64,000 nucleotides of DNA from an uncultured Bacillaceae bacterium (GCA_947497585.1 CANMHG010000001.1:806001-870000), one strand, 5' to 3'. Shown: positions 28,324 to 37,341, numbered from the stretch's first letter. The notes: generated by a model from the letters alone, not told the origin. Program-made: numbers and translations.

Positions 28324-29511
28324 CTAGTTGTCTAGTGACTTACTAAATATCGTCTTTAACACTAGAATTACTTGATCAATCTCTTCTTTAGTAGTGGTTA
28401 AGGGTGGTAAAATCCTGACTACATCAGGGCCCGCTGTTAAAAGGAGTACGTTATGTTCTCTCGCTTTTTCTACAACCTTACCCGCTATCTCTTTAACAAC
28501 CAGTCCTTGTAGTAACCCTATACCTCTTACTTCTTCTATTAGGTCAAATGAATCTTGTAGAGCTTGTAATTGTATTTGTAGATAAATCCCCTTTTCAGCT
28601 GCCTCTTGTAAAAGAACGGTAGTTGTAAGGTGCTCAAGTGTTGCTAGCCCTGCTGATGAAGCAAGCGGATTTCCACCAAAAGTACTGCCATGACTTCCTG
28701 GTTCAAAAGCTTTCGCAGCTCTTTCATTTGCTATTATCGCTCCAATCGGAAAGCCTGAACCTAACCCTTTTGCAACACTTATTACGTCTGGTTCAATTCC
28801 ATAATGTTCATATGCAAACAAGGTACCCGTTCTACCTACTCCTGTTTGAATCTCATCAATCATAAGTAAAATGTCATTCTCTTTACATTGCTCAGCTATT
28901 TTCTTAATCCATGATTGTTCTGCTGGAACAACTCCACCTTCACCTTGAACTAATTCTAGTAAGACAGCACATGTATTTTCAGATATAAGATGATTAAGCG
29001 CTTCGTAGTCGTTATAAGGTAGATAACGAAAGCCTGGAACTAGTGGAAAAAAGCCTTTTTGTATTTTCTCCTGTCCAGTAGCTGAAAGAGTGGCTAACGT
29101 TCTGCCATGGAAGGACTGAGTAAAGGTAACAATTTCATAAGCTTCTGTCATCTTTACCTTTTGGGCATACCTTCTTGCTAATTTAATAGCTGCTTCATTC
29201 GCTTCTGCTCCACTATTACAAAAAAATACTTGGTCCCCAAAGCTATGGTCAACTAACATCTGAGCTAGTTGTTCTTGAACTGGGATATGATATAGGTTTG
29301 AACAGTGCCATAATGTTTGTAGCTGTTCCTCAACTTTCTCTTTCACGACTTCAGGCACATGACCTAAATTACACGTAGCAATTCCAGAGGTGAAATCTAA
29401 AAATTGATTGCCCTTTTCATCCCAAACATAGCTTCCTTTTCCTTTCGCAATTGTTAAAGGAAAACGACTGTATGTTGACATGAGTGGAAAACTAATAACG
29501 TTAGTAGACAT
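28324..29511 (-). CDS. argD: Acetylornithine aminotransferase
   Basis: PLP enzyme that converts N-acetylglutamate semialdehyde to N-acetylornithine with glutamate as amino donor. The PLP lysine motif SVAKGLGSGFPIGA, the aspartate motif MIDEIQTGVGRTG and GSHGSTFGGNPL are all present. 395 residues. The ATG lies 11 bp inside the end of argB, so translation is coupled. Confidence 0.96.
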   Translation of the reverse strand: MSTNVISFPLMSTYSRFPLTIAKGKGSYVWDEKGNQFLDFTSGIATCNLGHVPEVVKEKVEEQLQTLWHCSNLYHIPVQEQLAQMLVDHSFGDQVFFCNSGAEANEAAIKLARRYAQKVKMTEAYEIVTFTQSFHGRTLATLSATGQEKIQKGFFPLVPGFRYLPYNDYEALNHLISENTCAVLLELVQGEGGVVPAEQSWIKKIAEQCKENDILLMIDEIQTGVGRTGTLFAYEHYGIEPDVISVAKGLGSGFPIGAIIANERAAKAFEPGSHGSTFGGNPLASSAGLATLEHLTTTVLLQEAAEKGIYLQIQLQALQDSFDLIEEVRGIGLLQGLVVKEIAGKVVEKAREHNVLLLTAGPDVVRILPPLTTTKEEIDQVILVLKTIFSKSLDN

Positions 29512-30307
29512 CTTGACACTCCCTATTTAGTACAATTTTTGTACCTATCTTCTTTCCTTCTGCATATCGTTTAAGACTATCCATTTCCATTCCATTCAAG
29601 ATAACAACCTCAGGAACTTTATGGACAAGACCATCAATCGCTGCTTTTACCTTTGGAATCATCCCACCTGTAATGATTCCTGTTTCTATGAGTGACTCAA
29701 CCACGTCTTTTGTAACTTTTGGAAGAATAACTTTTTCTCCCTTGTCTTCTGTATAGATACCTGGGATATCACTTACTATGCAAAGATTTCCACCTATAGC
29801 TTTCGCAATAGCAGATGCTGCAATATCACCGTTTATATTGTAGCGCTGACCGTTTTCACTTACTCCAACTGGAGAAATGACCGGAATGTAGCCTTGATCT
29901 AGGATGTTTTTTATCAAGTCTGTTTTCACTTCAACAACCTCACCTACAAATCCCAACATTTCACTATCAGTAGTAGGTGTTGCTCTTAGTAACATCCCAT
30001 CGACTCCGCTTATTCCATATGCATCACCATTTGCTATTTGTAGTTTCCGCACAAGTTCTTTATTTACAGCTCCACTTAACACCATCTCTACAACATCTAG
30101 CACTTGATTTGTTGTTACCCGAAGACCATTAATGAATTGACTTTCGACTCCAAGTTTCTTTAGCAACGAAGAGATTAAAGGTCCACCACCGTGAACGATT
30201 ACTGGCCTGAATTCACCATTTTTATAAAGCTCAACAATATTTTCATAAAAAGTGTGGGGTAGTTGTTCCATCACACTGCCTCCACATTTAATAACCAAGT
30301 ACTTCAT
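29501..30307 (-). CDS. argB: Acetylglutamate kinase
   Basis: Phosphorylates N-acetylglutamate, second step of the acetylated arginine route. Amino-acid-kinase fold with N-terminal VIKCGGSV, HGGGPLI and the C-terminal GGMIPKVKAAIDG. 268 residues, normal for the arginine-insensitive bacterial form. AAAAGGAG precedes the start; the 3' end overlaps argD. Confidence 0.96.
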   Translation of the reverse strand: MKYLVIKCGGSVMEQLPHTFYENIVELYKNGEFRPVIVHGGGPLISSLLKKLGVESQFINGLRVTTNQVLDVVEMVLSGAVNKELVRKLQIANGDAYGISGVDGMLLRATPTTDSEMLGFVGEVVEVKTDLIKNILDQGYIPVISPVGVSENGQRYNINGDIAASAIAKAIGGNLCIVSDIPGIYTEDKGEKVILPKVTKDVVESLIETGIITGGMIPKVKAAIDGLVHKVPEVVILNGMEMDSLKRYAEGKKIGTKIVLNRECQDVY

Positions 30308-30322
30308 ATATCCCCACTCCTT

Positions 30323-31549
30323 TTACGTACGATAAGAAGCATTAATCTTCACATAATCGTACGTTAAGTCACATCCCCAGGCAGTAGCTGAAATGTCACC
30401 ATGATTTAAATCTACAAAAATATGAACATTTTCATTTTCTAAGTATGCCTTTGCTTCCTCTTCATTAAATGGATATGGTAAACCACTATTTACGACCTTA
30501 ATTGGTCCTAGACTGATTGTTAAGTTATCGGGATTAATTGCCTGACCACTGTAGCCAATTGCACACACAATTCTTCCCCAATTTGCATCTGTTCCATAGA
30601 TTGCTGTTTTTACAAGATTAGAAGAAATAATTGACTTACCTACGGCTCTTGCAGTCTCAATACTTGCTGCTCCATTGACATGAACTTCTATTAACTTTGT
30701 TGCCCCTTCACCGTCTCTTGCAATTTGTTTTGCCAATGATTCACTTACCGTCTTTAAGCCTTGTAGAAAAAGCGACCAGTTAGGATGACTTGTTGTTAAC
30801 TCACTGTTTCCTGCTTCGCCATTTGCCATAACAAGTACCATATCATTTGTACTTGTATCTCCATCAACGGTAATCATATTAAAGGTTTGGTTCGTTACAG
30901 ACTTAAGGGCAAATGACAAATCATCATACTCGACTGCTGCATCTGTTGTAATAAATCCAAGCATTGTTGCCATATTAGGATGGATCATTCCTGAACCTTT
31001 TGCAGCACCTGCAATCGTGACAACCTTCCCTTCTATTTCAATTTGAACGCATACATTTTTTATACCCGTATCCGTTGTTAAAATCGCCTGTTCAAAAAGG
31101 TGAGCACCTTGATGCTCTTCTTGAAGGATTTGTTCGGTGCCATCTTTTATCTTATCCATTGGTAAATGAACACCAATCACACCAGTAGAAGTAACGGCAA
31201 CATAATGGTCAGGGATACTAAGTTGCTCTGCAAACATGTTTTGCATTTGTAGAGCATCTTGATAACCTTGCTCGCCTGTACATGCATTTGCATTTCCGGA
31301 ATTCACTAAGATTGCCTGTATCTTTTTCTCTTTTTCGATACTTTGCTGTGTAACGAATAATGGTGGTGCTTGGAACAAATTCGTTGTGTACACTCCAGCC
31401 GTTGTCGCAGGTACAACAGAATGAATATAGCCCAGGTCTAATCTTTTTTTCTTAATGCCGCAATGTAGACCTCCTGCTTTAAATCCCTTTGGTGTAGTTA
31501 CATTGCCCTCAGCGACTATTTGGATGTCCTCTATTTCAATAACCTTCAC
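30323..31549 (-). CDS. argJ: Ornithine acetyltransferase / N-acetylglutamate synthase (bifunctional)
   Basis: Recycles the acetyl group from acetylornithine to glutamate and can also start the pathway. It is an Ntn-type protein that cuts itself at the conserved ATMLGF motif, where Thr becomes the N-terminal nucleophile of the beta chain; this motif is present in PNMATMLGFITTDA. About 408 residues. The start is uncertain: ATG 31558 abuts the GAGAGGG binding site, while GTG 31549 lies nine bases after it, so I favour the latter. Confidence 0.95.
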   Translation of the reverse strand: MKVIEIEDIQIVAEGNVTTPKGFKAGGLHCGIKKKRLDLGYIHSVVPATTAGVYTTNLFQAPPLFVTQQSIEKEKKIQAILVNSGNANACTGEQGYQDALQMQNMFAEQLSIPDHYVAVTSTGVIGVHLPMDKIKDGTEQILQEEHQGAHLFEQAILTTDTGIKNVCVQIEIEGKVVTIAGAAKGSGMIHPNMATMLGFITTDAAVEYDDLSFALKSVTNQTFNMITVDGDTSTNDMVLVMANGEAGNSELTTSHPNWSLFLQGLKTVSESLAKQIARDGEGATKLIEVHVNGAASIETARAVGKSIISSNLVKTAIYGTDANWGRIVCAIGYSGQAINPDNLTISLGPIKVVNSGLPYPFNEEEAKAYLENENVHIFVDLNHGDISATAWGCDLTYDYVKINASYRT

Positions 31550-31567
31550 TTTGTTCATCCCTCTCTA

Positions 31568-32605
31568 TTATGGATAGACCGGAACACTCAATAACCCTGT
31601 TCGAACATCCCATCCGTTCATTAAATTTAAATTTTGTATTGCCTGACCTGATGCACCTTTAACTAAATTATCAATGACTGAAACAATTGTTAATTTACCC
31701 GTTCTTTCATCTGCGTGGAAGCCAATGTCACAGAAGTTACTACCGTATACCTCTTTCGTAGCAGGTAATACGCCTGATTCACGAATTCTTACAAATGGGT
31801 GGTCTAGATAAAATTCTTTATAAATCCGAACAACATCCTTTGTTGATATCTTTTCCGCTAAATCAGCATAAATGGTGCACATAATTCCTCTTGTCATTGG
31901 GACAAGATGAGTGGAAAACGTAACGTTAGAGGTGTAACCACATGCTTGATGTAATGTTTGTTCAATTTCCGGAATATGTTGATGAGCTCCAAGTTTGTAA
32001 GCTTTTAAGTTTTCGTTTACTTCACCATAATGAGTTCCAAGTGATAACCCTCTTCCTGCCCCCGATACTCCGGATTTTGCATCAATAATAATTGATTGTT
32101 GTTGAATAATTCCATGTTGAAGGGCAGGTATTAAAGCTAAAAGTGTGGCCGTAGGATAACAACCTGGATTGGCTATTAATTTTGCATTCTTTATTTCATC
32201 AGGATTAATCTCACTTAGTCCATAAACGGCTTTTTCTAAGTATTTACCATCCGCTGCTGGCTGATGATACCACTTCTCGTAAGTTTCACTAGACTTTAAC
32301 CGAAAGTCTCCTGAAAGGTCGATGCAAGTAATCTCGTTTTCTATGAATTTTGGGACTAAGTCTTTGCTAATCCCTGAAGGAGTTGCAAAAAATAACACCT
32401 GAACTTTTTCACTTAGTTTTTCAATATCTAACACTTCTAATGGTGTCTCTATAACATTTGTCAAATGTGGGTAAGTTTCATATAGTTGACTTCCCACACT
32501 TGAATGAGATACAACGGTTTCGAGATCAACGACAGGATGATTATGCAGTAACCTAATAAGCTCTACTGCTCCATATCCAGTACCTCCAATTACAGCAACC
32601 TTCAA
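31568..32605 (-). CDS. argC: N-acetyl-gamma-glutamyl-phosphate reductase
   Basis: NADPH-dependent third step, giving N-acetylglutamate semialdehyde. Rossmann start KVAVIGGTGYGAVEL and the active-site cysteine in ANPGCYPTATLL are clear; SGVSGAGR is also typical. 345 residues from TTG 32605, nine bases after TAGGAG; the protein then starts like B. subtilis ArgC. First gene of the nine-gene operon, about 40 bp downstream of its promoter. Confidence 0.96.
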   Translation of the reverse strand: MKVAVIGGTGYGAVELIRLLHNHPVVDLETVVSHSSVGSQLYETYPHLTNVIETPLEVLDIEKLSEKVQVLFFATPSGISKDLVPKFIENEITCIDLSGDFRLKSSETYEKWYHQPAADGKYLEKAVYGLSEINPDEIKNAKLIANPGCYPTATLLALIPALQHGIIQQQSIIIDAKSGVSGAGRGLSLGTHYGEVNENLKAYKLGAHQHIPEIEQTLHQACGYTSNVTFSTHLVPMTRGIMCTIYADLAEKISTKDVVRIYKEFYLDHPFVRIRESGVLPATKEVYGSNFCDIGFHADERTGKLTIVSVIDNLVKGASGQAIQNLNLMNGWDVRTGLLSVPVYP

Positions 32606-32644
32606 AAAACTCAACTCCTAAAGACTTATCTAATATTATGCATA

Positions 32645-32707
32645 ATTATAGATTATGAAGTATTTTTATTCAATAGTGTAAATGAAAATTCTTTTTTAAA
32701 TTTTCAT
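32645..32707 (-). promoter_or_regulatory. Arginine operon promoter with ARG-box-like operators
   Basis: Minus strand: -35 TTGAAT (32668-32673), 17-bp spacer, -10 TATAAT (32645-32650). The near-dyad TGAATAAAAATACTTCA (32656-32672) fits the ARG box pattern bound by AhrC/ArgR and covers the -35 box and most of the spacer. A second dyad, ATGAAAATT with AATTTTCAT (32682-32707), lies directly upstream and may be another half-operator. Arginine-bound AhrC would exclude RNA polymerase. Confidence 0.75.
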
Positions 32708-32716
32708 TATTTTGTT

Positions 32717-32749
32717 AAAAAAAAACGAATTCAACATTCGAATTCGTTT
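32717..32749 (-). terminator. Terminator upstream of the arginine operon
   Basis: Minus strand arms AAACGAATT and AATTCGTTT followed by a run of nine T; it stops transcripts coming from the lipoprotein gene at 33 kb before the arg promoter. Confidence 0.8.
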
Positions 32750-32788
32750 CTCATCTTCATTATCTTATTAAAATACCTTACTAGAGAG

Positions 32789-32936
32789 GGCAATGGAATT
32801 ATAGAAAAGTATTGAAGAAGCAGTACCAGGCATGATGTAGTCATTGGAGAAATCAGTTCTTCACTAGCTGTTCATGCAGGGGAAGGCACTGTAGTTATGT
32901 TTTGGTTTGAGGAGTAAATATTAGGATGAACTCCTA
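32789..32936 (+). pseudogene. Relic of a second degV copy (3' end only)
   Basis: This 148-bp stretch matches the last about 130 bp of degV plus 19 bp beyond its stop (20036-20184) with many scattered differences in the coding part and none in the 22 bp that run from the shared TAA stop into the flank (TAAATATTAGGATGAACTCC). One base is missing compared with degV and an in-frame TAG appears, so it cannot encode a product. The homology seems to resume in the TTTTTATGG after the terminator hairpin, which is absent here. Same orientation as degV, 12.7 kb away. Confidence 0.85.
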
Positions 32937-32951
32937 GTTTTTATGGATTTT

Positions 32952-33335
32952 CTAATAACTTCCTTTAAAAAAGTCATCTAAATCGGAAATTACATTTGTT
33001 CTATACACTTCTGTTTGGGTATCAAAAACAATAAATACTGGTTTCTCATCTACATGTAATTGTCTCTTTTCGATTTCACTAGGATTCTCGTTTGTATAAT
33101 ATCCCGCAATTTTATCAATATATTTTTGTATGATCGTTTCGAAATCACTATTAAGTTCTGTTGAAGCTCCTAGTGCAGTTATATAATATTTACCTTCTTG
33201 GTTTGACAACATCGAGGAGATTCTTTCATCCCTATCCACATTCGAACAAGCCGAAAGTATGAAAACTAAGATAAGTATAAATATAGATTTAAATTTTAGA
33301 ATGAAAAATTCCCCCTTAATGCGCTGTTTATTCAA
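32952..33335 (-). CDS. Small lipoprotein of unknown function
   Basis: Up to 127 residues. A hydrophobic stretch ending in the lipobox LSAC marks a lipoprotein signal peptide, so the mature protein of roughly 97 residues is anchored outside the cell membrane. No domain recognised. Start is open: TTG 33335 overlaps the TGA of the gene before it (coupling), while a strong AAGGGGG lies eight bases before an ATT codon at 33302, which would give a compact signal peptide. Partner of the broken gene at 33332-33619. Confidence 0.75.
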   Translation of the reverse strand: MNKQRIKGEFFILKFKSIFILILVFILSACSNVDRDERISSMLSNQEGKYYITALGASTELNSDFETIIQKYIDKIAGYYTNENPSEIEKRQLHVDEKPVFIVFDTQTEVYRTNVISDLDDFFKGSY

Positions 33336-33619
33336 TTTACCTTTGTTTTGAAATACGACACACCTGTTATTTCAAAATAACGAGTACCAATTTTATAATA
33401 GTTAGATGCATCCCCATAATAATCACCTGTACGATCATCTGCTTGTGTTTCCACTTCTCCGATTAATTCACCTAAATCACTAGCTTATATGCTATCTTGT
33501 TCCTTTACTTCATAGACCTTCCCGTCATGAACAACAAACCAGTAAGCCCAGTCTAAAGCTTGAACATTAGAGTTATAGATTAATAGAAAGAAGAAAAAAA
33601 TAAATATAGTTTTTTTCAA
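33332..33619 (-). pseudogene. Small secreted-protein gene with an in-frame TAA
   Basis: 96 codons with TTG start and GGAGG seven bases before it. The product begins with a signal peptide (about 21 residues ending VQA), then DWAYWFVVHDGKVYEV; codon 45 is TAA (33485-33487), after which the frame stays open and protein-like (GELIGEVETQADD, YYKIGTRYFEITGV) to a TGA that overlaps the next start. Only one base change separates it from an intact gene, so it is a recent nonsense mutant, a sequence error or, less likely, read through. It resembles small Bacillus exported proteins of unknown role. Confidence 0.75.
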
Positions 33620-33668
33620 TAGTCTACCTCCAATGTCTTCTGGTTTTTAGGTGCTAAATTAACATAGC

Positions 33669-33857
33669 CTATTTAATAAAAAGAGATAGAATAGGAAGCA
33701 CTATTAAGACAATGACAACACTTTGAACAAAAGTAAGTAAAATGTCTTTTTTCCAGGGATTAGTTTTGGGATAACGATTGTTAACCCTTTGGAACACAAG
33801 GAATACCAACCATATAATGAATAGGGTATAAATTGTAGATATAACACTATCGTACAA
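33669..33857 (-). CDS. Small membrane protein, two transmembrane segments
   Basis: 62 residues: two hydrophobic helices (about 7-24 and 40-60) joined by a basic loop. TTG start with AGGGAGG seven bases upstream, which supports it being translated. No family recognised. Same strand as, and about 50 bp before, the interrupted exported-protein gene. Confidence 0.65.
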   Translation of the reverse strand: MYDSVISTIYTLFIIWLVFLVFQRVNNRYPKTNPWKKDILLTFVQSVVIVLIVLPILSLFIK

Positions 33858-33968
33858 ATCAGTTCCTCCCTTTATCCATTTTAGTCTTTTACGAATGTTT
33901 CAATTGTTTCACTTATATACATATTACCATATTCTTCCTCACTGAGAAAATCATCATGAATGAAAGCC

Positions 33969-33999
33969 AAAAAAAGACCAAATTTTATAAAATTTGGTC
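33969..33999 (-). terminator. Terminator after the SpoIID-like gene
   Basis: Minus strand perfect palindrome GACCAAATTTT/AAAATTTGGTC followed by seven T. Confidence 0.9.
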
Positions 34000-34010
34000 A
34001 CCAATTACAG

Positions 34011-35285
34011 CTATTTTTTTGATTCACTCTGAGGCATATTCGTAATTTCCGTTCCCGGAAAGTAAAATTGGAGAATTTCTTTATAGCTTTTTCCTTGTTC
34101 ACCCATCACACTAGCTCCCCATTGACTCATTCCTACACCATGTCCGTATCCTTTTCCCTTCATGGTATAAACTCCATCCTTAAGAGCCAGTGAGTCAATT
34201 AAAAAGCTTTTAAAAATGCTTCCACCTATTAGCCGGCGAATGTTTTTTATTTCTTGATCCTGCAAATTAACTCGTTCAATCATAATCGTACCATCGTATA
34301 ATCTGTGTAAAAACTCAATCTGTAAGGATCCCTTTTCAGCTCTTGTTGACTGGTTCTTTTGTTCAGATAATGAAAAGGTTGGAATCGAAAGGATTTTCAA
34401 ATCACCCGGGTAACCATTCTTTTTCAGCCACCCTTTCATTGTGTTCGTAATTGCTTCATCCTTTTCCTTACTTTTGTCCCACCAATCTTTATTCTCAAAA
34501 TCAATAGCCGCTAAATCAATTTGAGTTTGATTTAGTGTAAACTCCCACGGGTTCACTGGATCATACGGATCTTTCTTTATTGGGTAGTAATTAATGTAGT
34601 CCCCTCCCCAAACATGAGAGTTATTCTCTGTCATTCCACCATTACTTGCTGAGTAAAACGCTTCGATTAACCGGTTATTATGCGTTAGAACTTCACCTTT
34701 TGTTTCAACAACCGCAACCGTCGTTCGCTCATCCCAGCTATATCCCGCATAGACTTGATACGAAATTGTATCATCAATAACTTTGCCTAGATGAGAGGCT
34801 GCATAGGTTCTAGCCGCTATTGCTTGAGACTTTAAAGTTTCAATTTCCCATGAAGGATATACTTCATGCGGGACAACTCCTTTTAAATAATCTTCAAGTG
34901 GGAGTTGATTTACAGGTCGGATTATATTTCCTTCTTCAACGAGGAATTCCATCGCACCAAGATATGGCCTGTCGTTAATATGAATAAAATGTTGAACATT
35001 GTATGTTTCCGGTAATAAAGCAAATGAACTTCCAAGTTCCTGTGTTTGTCCATCACCTTTCACAGTTATTTTTCCATCTTTTACAGATAAATTGTACTTA
35101 ACTCCTTCCTTCAACATAATCGTAGAATCTAGTGAAAAATACTCTCCTGAAATCTTAAAGGTTATTTCTGAAGTGTCTTTAATGTAATTTCGAAGTTTTA
35201 AACTTACCATTTCGTCTGCATTACTGTCATGCGGCAACAAAAATAGAAGCATAACTGTCATTATAGGTATCAATAGGTATCTCAT
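34011..35285 (-). CDS. SpoIID/LytB domain protein, exported
   Basis: 424 residues with an N-terminal signal peptide ending near DSNA. The SpoIID domain is clear: LEDYLKGVVPHEVYPSW, SQAIAARTYAASHLG, FYSASNGGMTENNS and GYGHGVGMSQWGA. SpoIID-type proteins are peptidoglycan lytic transglycosylases that act on stripped glycan; the true SpoIID works in engulfment during sporulation. This one is longer than SpoIID and stands outside the spoIID-spoIIQ context, so it may be a LytB-like modifier or a spore-stage paralogue. The binding site before the ATG is weak. Confidence 0.88.
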   Translation of the reverse strand: MRYLLIPIMTVMLLFLLPHDSNADEMVSLKLRNYIKDTSEITFKISGEYFSLDSTIMLKEGVKYNLSVKDGKITVKGDGQTQELGSSFALLPETYNVQHFIHINDRPYLGAMEFLVEEGNIIRPVNQLPLEDYLKGVVPHEVYPSWEIETLKSQAIAARTYAASHLGKVIDDTISYQVYAGYSWDERTTVAVVETKGEVLTHNNRLIEAFYSASNGGMTENNSHVWGGDYINYYPIKKDPYDPVNPWEFTLNQTQIDLAAIDFENKDWWDKSKEKDEAITNTMKGWLKKNGYPGDLKILSIPTFSLSEQKNQSTRAEKGSLQIEFLHRLYDGTIMIERVNLQDQEIKNIRRLIGGSIFKSFLIDSLALKDGVYTMKGKGYGHGVGMSQWGASVMGEQGKSYKEILQFYFPGTEITNMPQSESKK

Positions 35286-35329
35286 ACGCCTATATTTCCA
35301 TTGGGAATTGAATCTTATACAATTACAAA

Positions 35330-35359
35330 AATAAAAGTAACGCCACCACAGCGTTACTT
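35330..35359 (-). terminator. Terminator after the dioxygenase gene
   Basis: Arms AAGTAACGC and GCGTTACTT with a 7-nt loop, then a T-rich stretch on the minus strand. Confidence 0.8.
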
Positions 35360-35367
35360 CACCCCAT

Positions 35368-36345
35368 TTATTCTCTTGTATCTAACGGCTTTATACGAGC
35401 TTCAATTTCTTCACGACGATCCTCAAAGTAAGGTGGTAGTGCAAGTTTCTCACCAAGACTTTCAAACGGTTCATCATCTTCAAACCCAGGTCCATCTGTG
35501 GCAAGTTCAAACAAGATTCCATTTGGCTCTCGGAAATAGAGTGATTTAAAATAATAGCGTTCAACAAAGCCCGAGCTCGGAATCCGTAGTTTTTTTAGCA
35601 ACTGAACCCACTTCATCAGCTCCTCTTGATTTTCGACTCGAAAAGCCACGTGGTGTACACTTCCTCGGCCTGGTTTCTCTTTTGGCAAGTCTGCTCTTTC
35701 CACTAAATGAATTTCTGCCCCTGTTCCACCTTCTGCTGTTTCGAAAACACTTACTTCAAACTGCTCTTCTGATGTATACGTCCCTTTTTCCCGATAACCT
35801 AATACATCTGTTAACACCTTAGCTGTTTTGTCCATTTCAGCTACTGTTAAATATACCGGACCTAATCCTCGAATTGCATGTTCAACCGGTACAGGACTCT
35901 TGTCCCAAGGATTCCCTCCTTCTACCCCTTGATTATGTTCATCAGAAACGAGCTCTAATCTTTGGCCTTCAAAATCCCTGAAAGCTAAAGTTGCTCGCCC
36001 AGTCGCATTAGATACTTCCTCATATTCAACTCCGAACTCCTTGAACCTAGTCTTCCAATAATCCAAAGCGGCATCCTTTGGCACACGTAATGAAGTTGTA
36101 GAAATGCTGTTTGTTCCATAATAAGTATGTCCCGCTCTAGGTATTTCAAAGAAGGTTAAGTCTGTACCCGGATTCCCTCTTTCATCTGCGTAAAACAAGT
36201 GATACATCGAGGTATCATCCTGATTAACTGTTTTCTTTACAAGTCTTAAGCCCAGTATCTTCGTATAAAAATGATAGTTTTGACTAGCATTTGCGGTAAT
36301 GGCAGAAACATGATGCTGCCCTTTCAAAGGTTTTATACCTTCCAT
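35368..36345 (-). CDS. Ring-cleaving dioxygenase, MhqO/MhqA-like (vicinal oxygen chelate family)
   Basis: 325 residues made of two glyoxalase-type modules. The first begins GQHHVSAITAN with a metal-ligand histidine; the second has SVHHVAFRVEN and a late glutamate in NGILFELATDGPG. This is the type of protein that in B. subtilis (MhqA, MhqO, MhqE) detoxifies catechols and hydroquinones. It lies 17 bp after an AraC regulator gene on the same strand, so the two form an operon and the regulator may sense an aromatic or quinone; that is inference, since B. subtilis uses the MarR-type MhqR. Confidence 0.88.
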   Translation of the reverse strand: MEGIKPLKGQHHVSAITANASQNYHFYTKILGLRLVKKTVNQDDTSMYHLFYADERGNPGTDLTFFEIPRAGHTYYGTNSISTTSLRVPKDAALDYWKTRFKEFGVEYEEVSNATGRATLAFRDFEGQRLELVSDEHNQGVEGGNPWDKSPVPVEHAIRGLGPVYLTVAEMDKTAKVLTDVLGYREKGTYTSEEQFEVSVFETAEGGTGAEIHLVERADLPKEKPGRGSVHHVAFRVENQEELMKWVQLLKKLRIPSSGFVERYYFKSLYFREPNGILFELATDGPGFEDDEPFESLGEKLALPPYFEDRREEIEARIKPLDTRE

Positions 36346-36362
36346 ATAGCTTACACATCCTT

Positions 36363-37277
36363 TTATTTACTTGACTGATACTTCTTAGGAGACACTTCAA
36401 ATTTTTTCTTGAATTGCTGAACAAACGCGGACATACTTTGATATCCTACCCGAACAGCTACTTCAGTAATTGTTGTCGATGAATCCCTAAGTAATAATGC
36501 AGCCTGCTCCATTCGGATCGCAGTCAACCTTTCCATCGGCGACAAGTTGAAATGCTTTTTGTATAATCGATTTAAGTTAGATTCACTTACCATAGCCACT
36601 TCGAGTAATTGCTTCATACGAATAGGTTGATGGTAGTTTTCGAGCATGAATGCCTCCACTCTTTGAATTTCCTCTGGGTAAAATGGCGTTTCTACCAAAT
36701 AAACAATTTTCGAGAGCATATGTTCATCCGGAAAAATATGATACATGATTTTACATAATGTAAGACTTATAAAAAAATCATGATCCTTGTTCAAACCAAA
36801 GTAGGAATGGATTTGCTGCTCTAGTAGTTGATCCATGAGTTGCGTTTGAGATTGTTGAAAAATACAAACTCTGTATGGCTGGCTCTCTATAGCAGCTGGG
36901 TAGTTTCCATATTGCTTAAGTAACCAAATAAATTGCTCGATGATTTCTTTCTTTAAGTAAAATTGTGTACAAAAGCATTCTTCTTTAACCTCTATAGATA
37001 CAGTAACACCTTTTGGGTAAAGAAGATGCTCTCCTTGTTGAAGTGTTTTAAATTCATCATCCCCAATTTGATATTCAAGCGACCCTATGTGATTGAATAA
37101 AATTCCGGCTTGTTCTGTAAAAATTGAGAAGTTAGATTCCTTTTCAAAAATATGTAAAGAAATGAATTGTGACCTATCTTTACGTTGATTAATTTGTTCT
37201 CGATATTTATTTAAGATTGTTAACCATTGTAAACTCATATTTAAATTAAACCACTTTCCGCCATATTTATTATACAT
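36363..37277 (-). CDS. AraC family transcriptional regulator
   Basis: Up to 304 residues: N-terminal cupin-like sensing half (about 20-120) and C-terminal double helix-turn-helix (about 205-300; MVSESNLNRLYKKHFNLSP and VGYQSMSAFVQQFKKKF). The ATG at 37277 has no clear binding site; an internal ATG 14 codons in (MSLQWL) is a good alternative. Probably controls the dioxygenase gene that follows. Confidence 0.88.
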   Translation of the reverse strand: MYNKYGGKWFNLNMSLQWLTILNKYREQINQRKDRSQFISLHIFEKESNFSIFTEQAGILFNHIGSLEYQIGDDEFKTLQQGEHLLYPKGVTVSIEVKEECFCTQFYLKKEIIEQFIWLLKQYGNYPAAIESQPYRVCIFQQSQTQLMDQLLEQQIHSYFGLNKDHDFFISLTLCKIMYHIFPDEHMLSKIVYLVETPFYPEEIQRVEAFMLENYHQPIRMKQLLEVAMVSESNLNRLYKKHFNLSPMERLTAIRMEQAALLLRDSSTTITEVAVRVGYQSMSAFVQQFKKKFEVSPKKYQSSK

Positions 37278-37293
37278 AATCTTACCATTTCTA

Positions 37294-37329
37294 AAAAAAT
37301 AAGCCTACTCAAAACGCTTGAGTAGACTT
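37294..37329 (-). terminator. Terminator after the acetyltransferase operon
   Basis: Arms AAGTCTACTCAA and TTGAGTAGGCTT (one G-U pair) followed by seven T on the minus strand. Confidence 0.85.
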
Positions 37330-37341
37330 TTGTATGATGTA

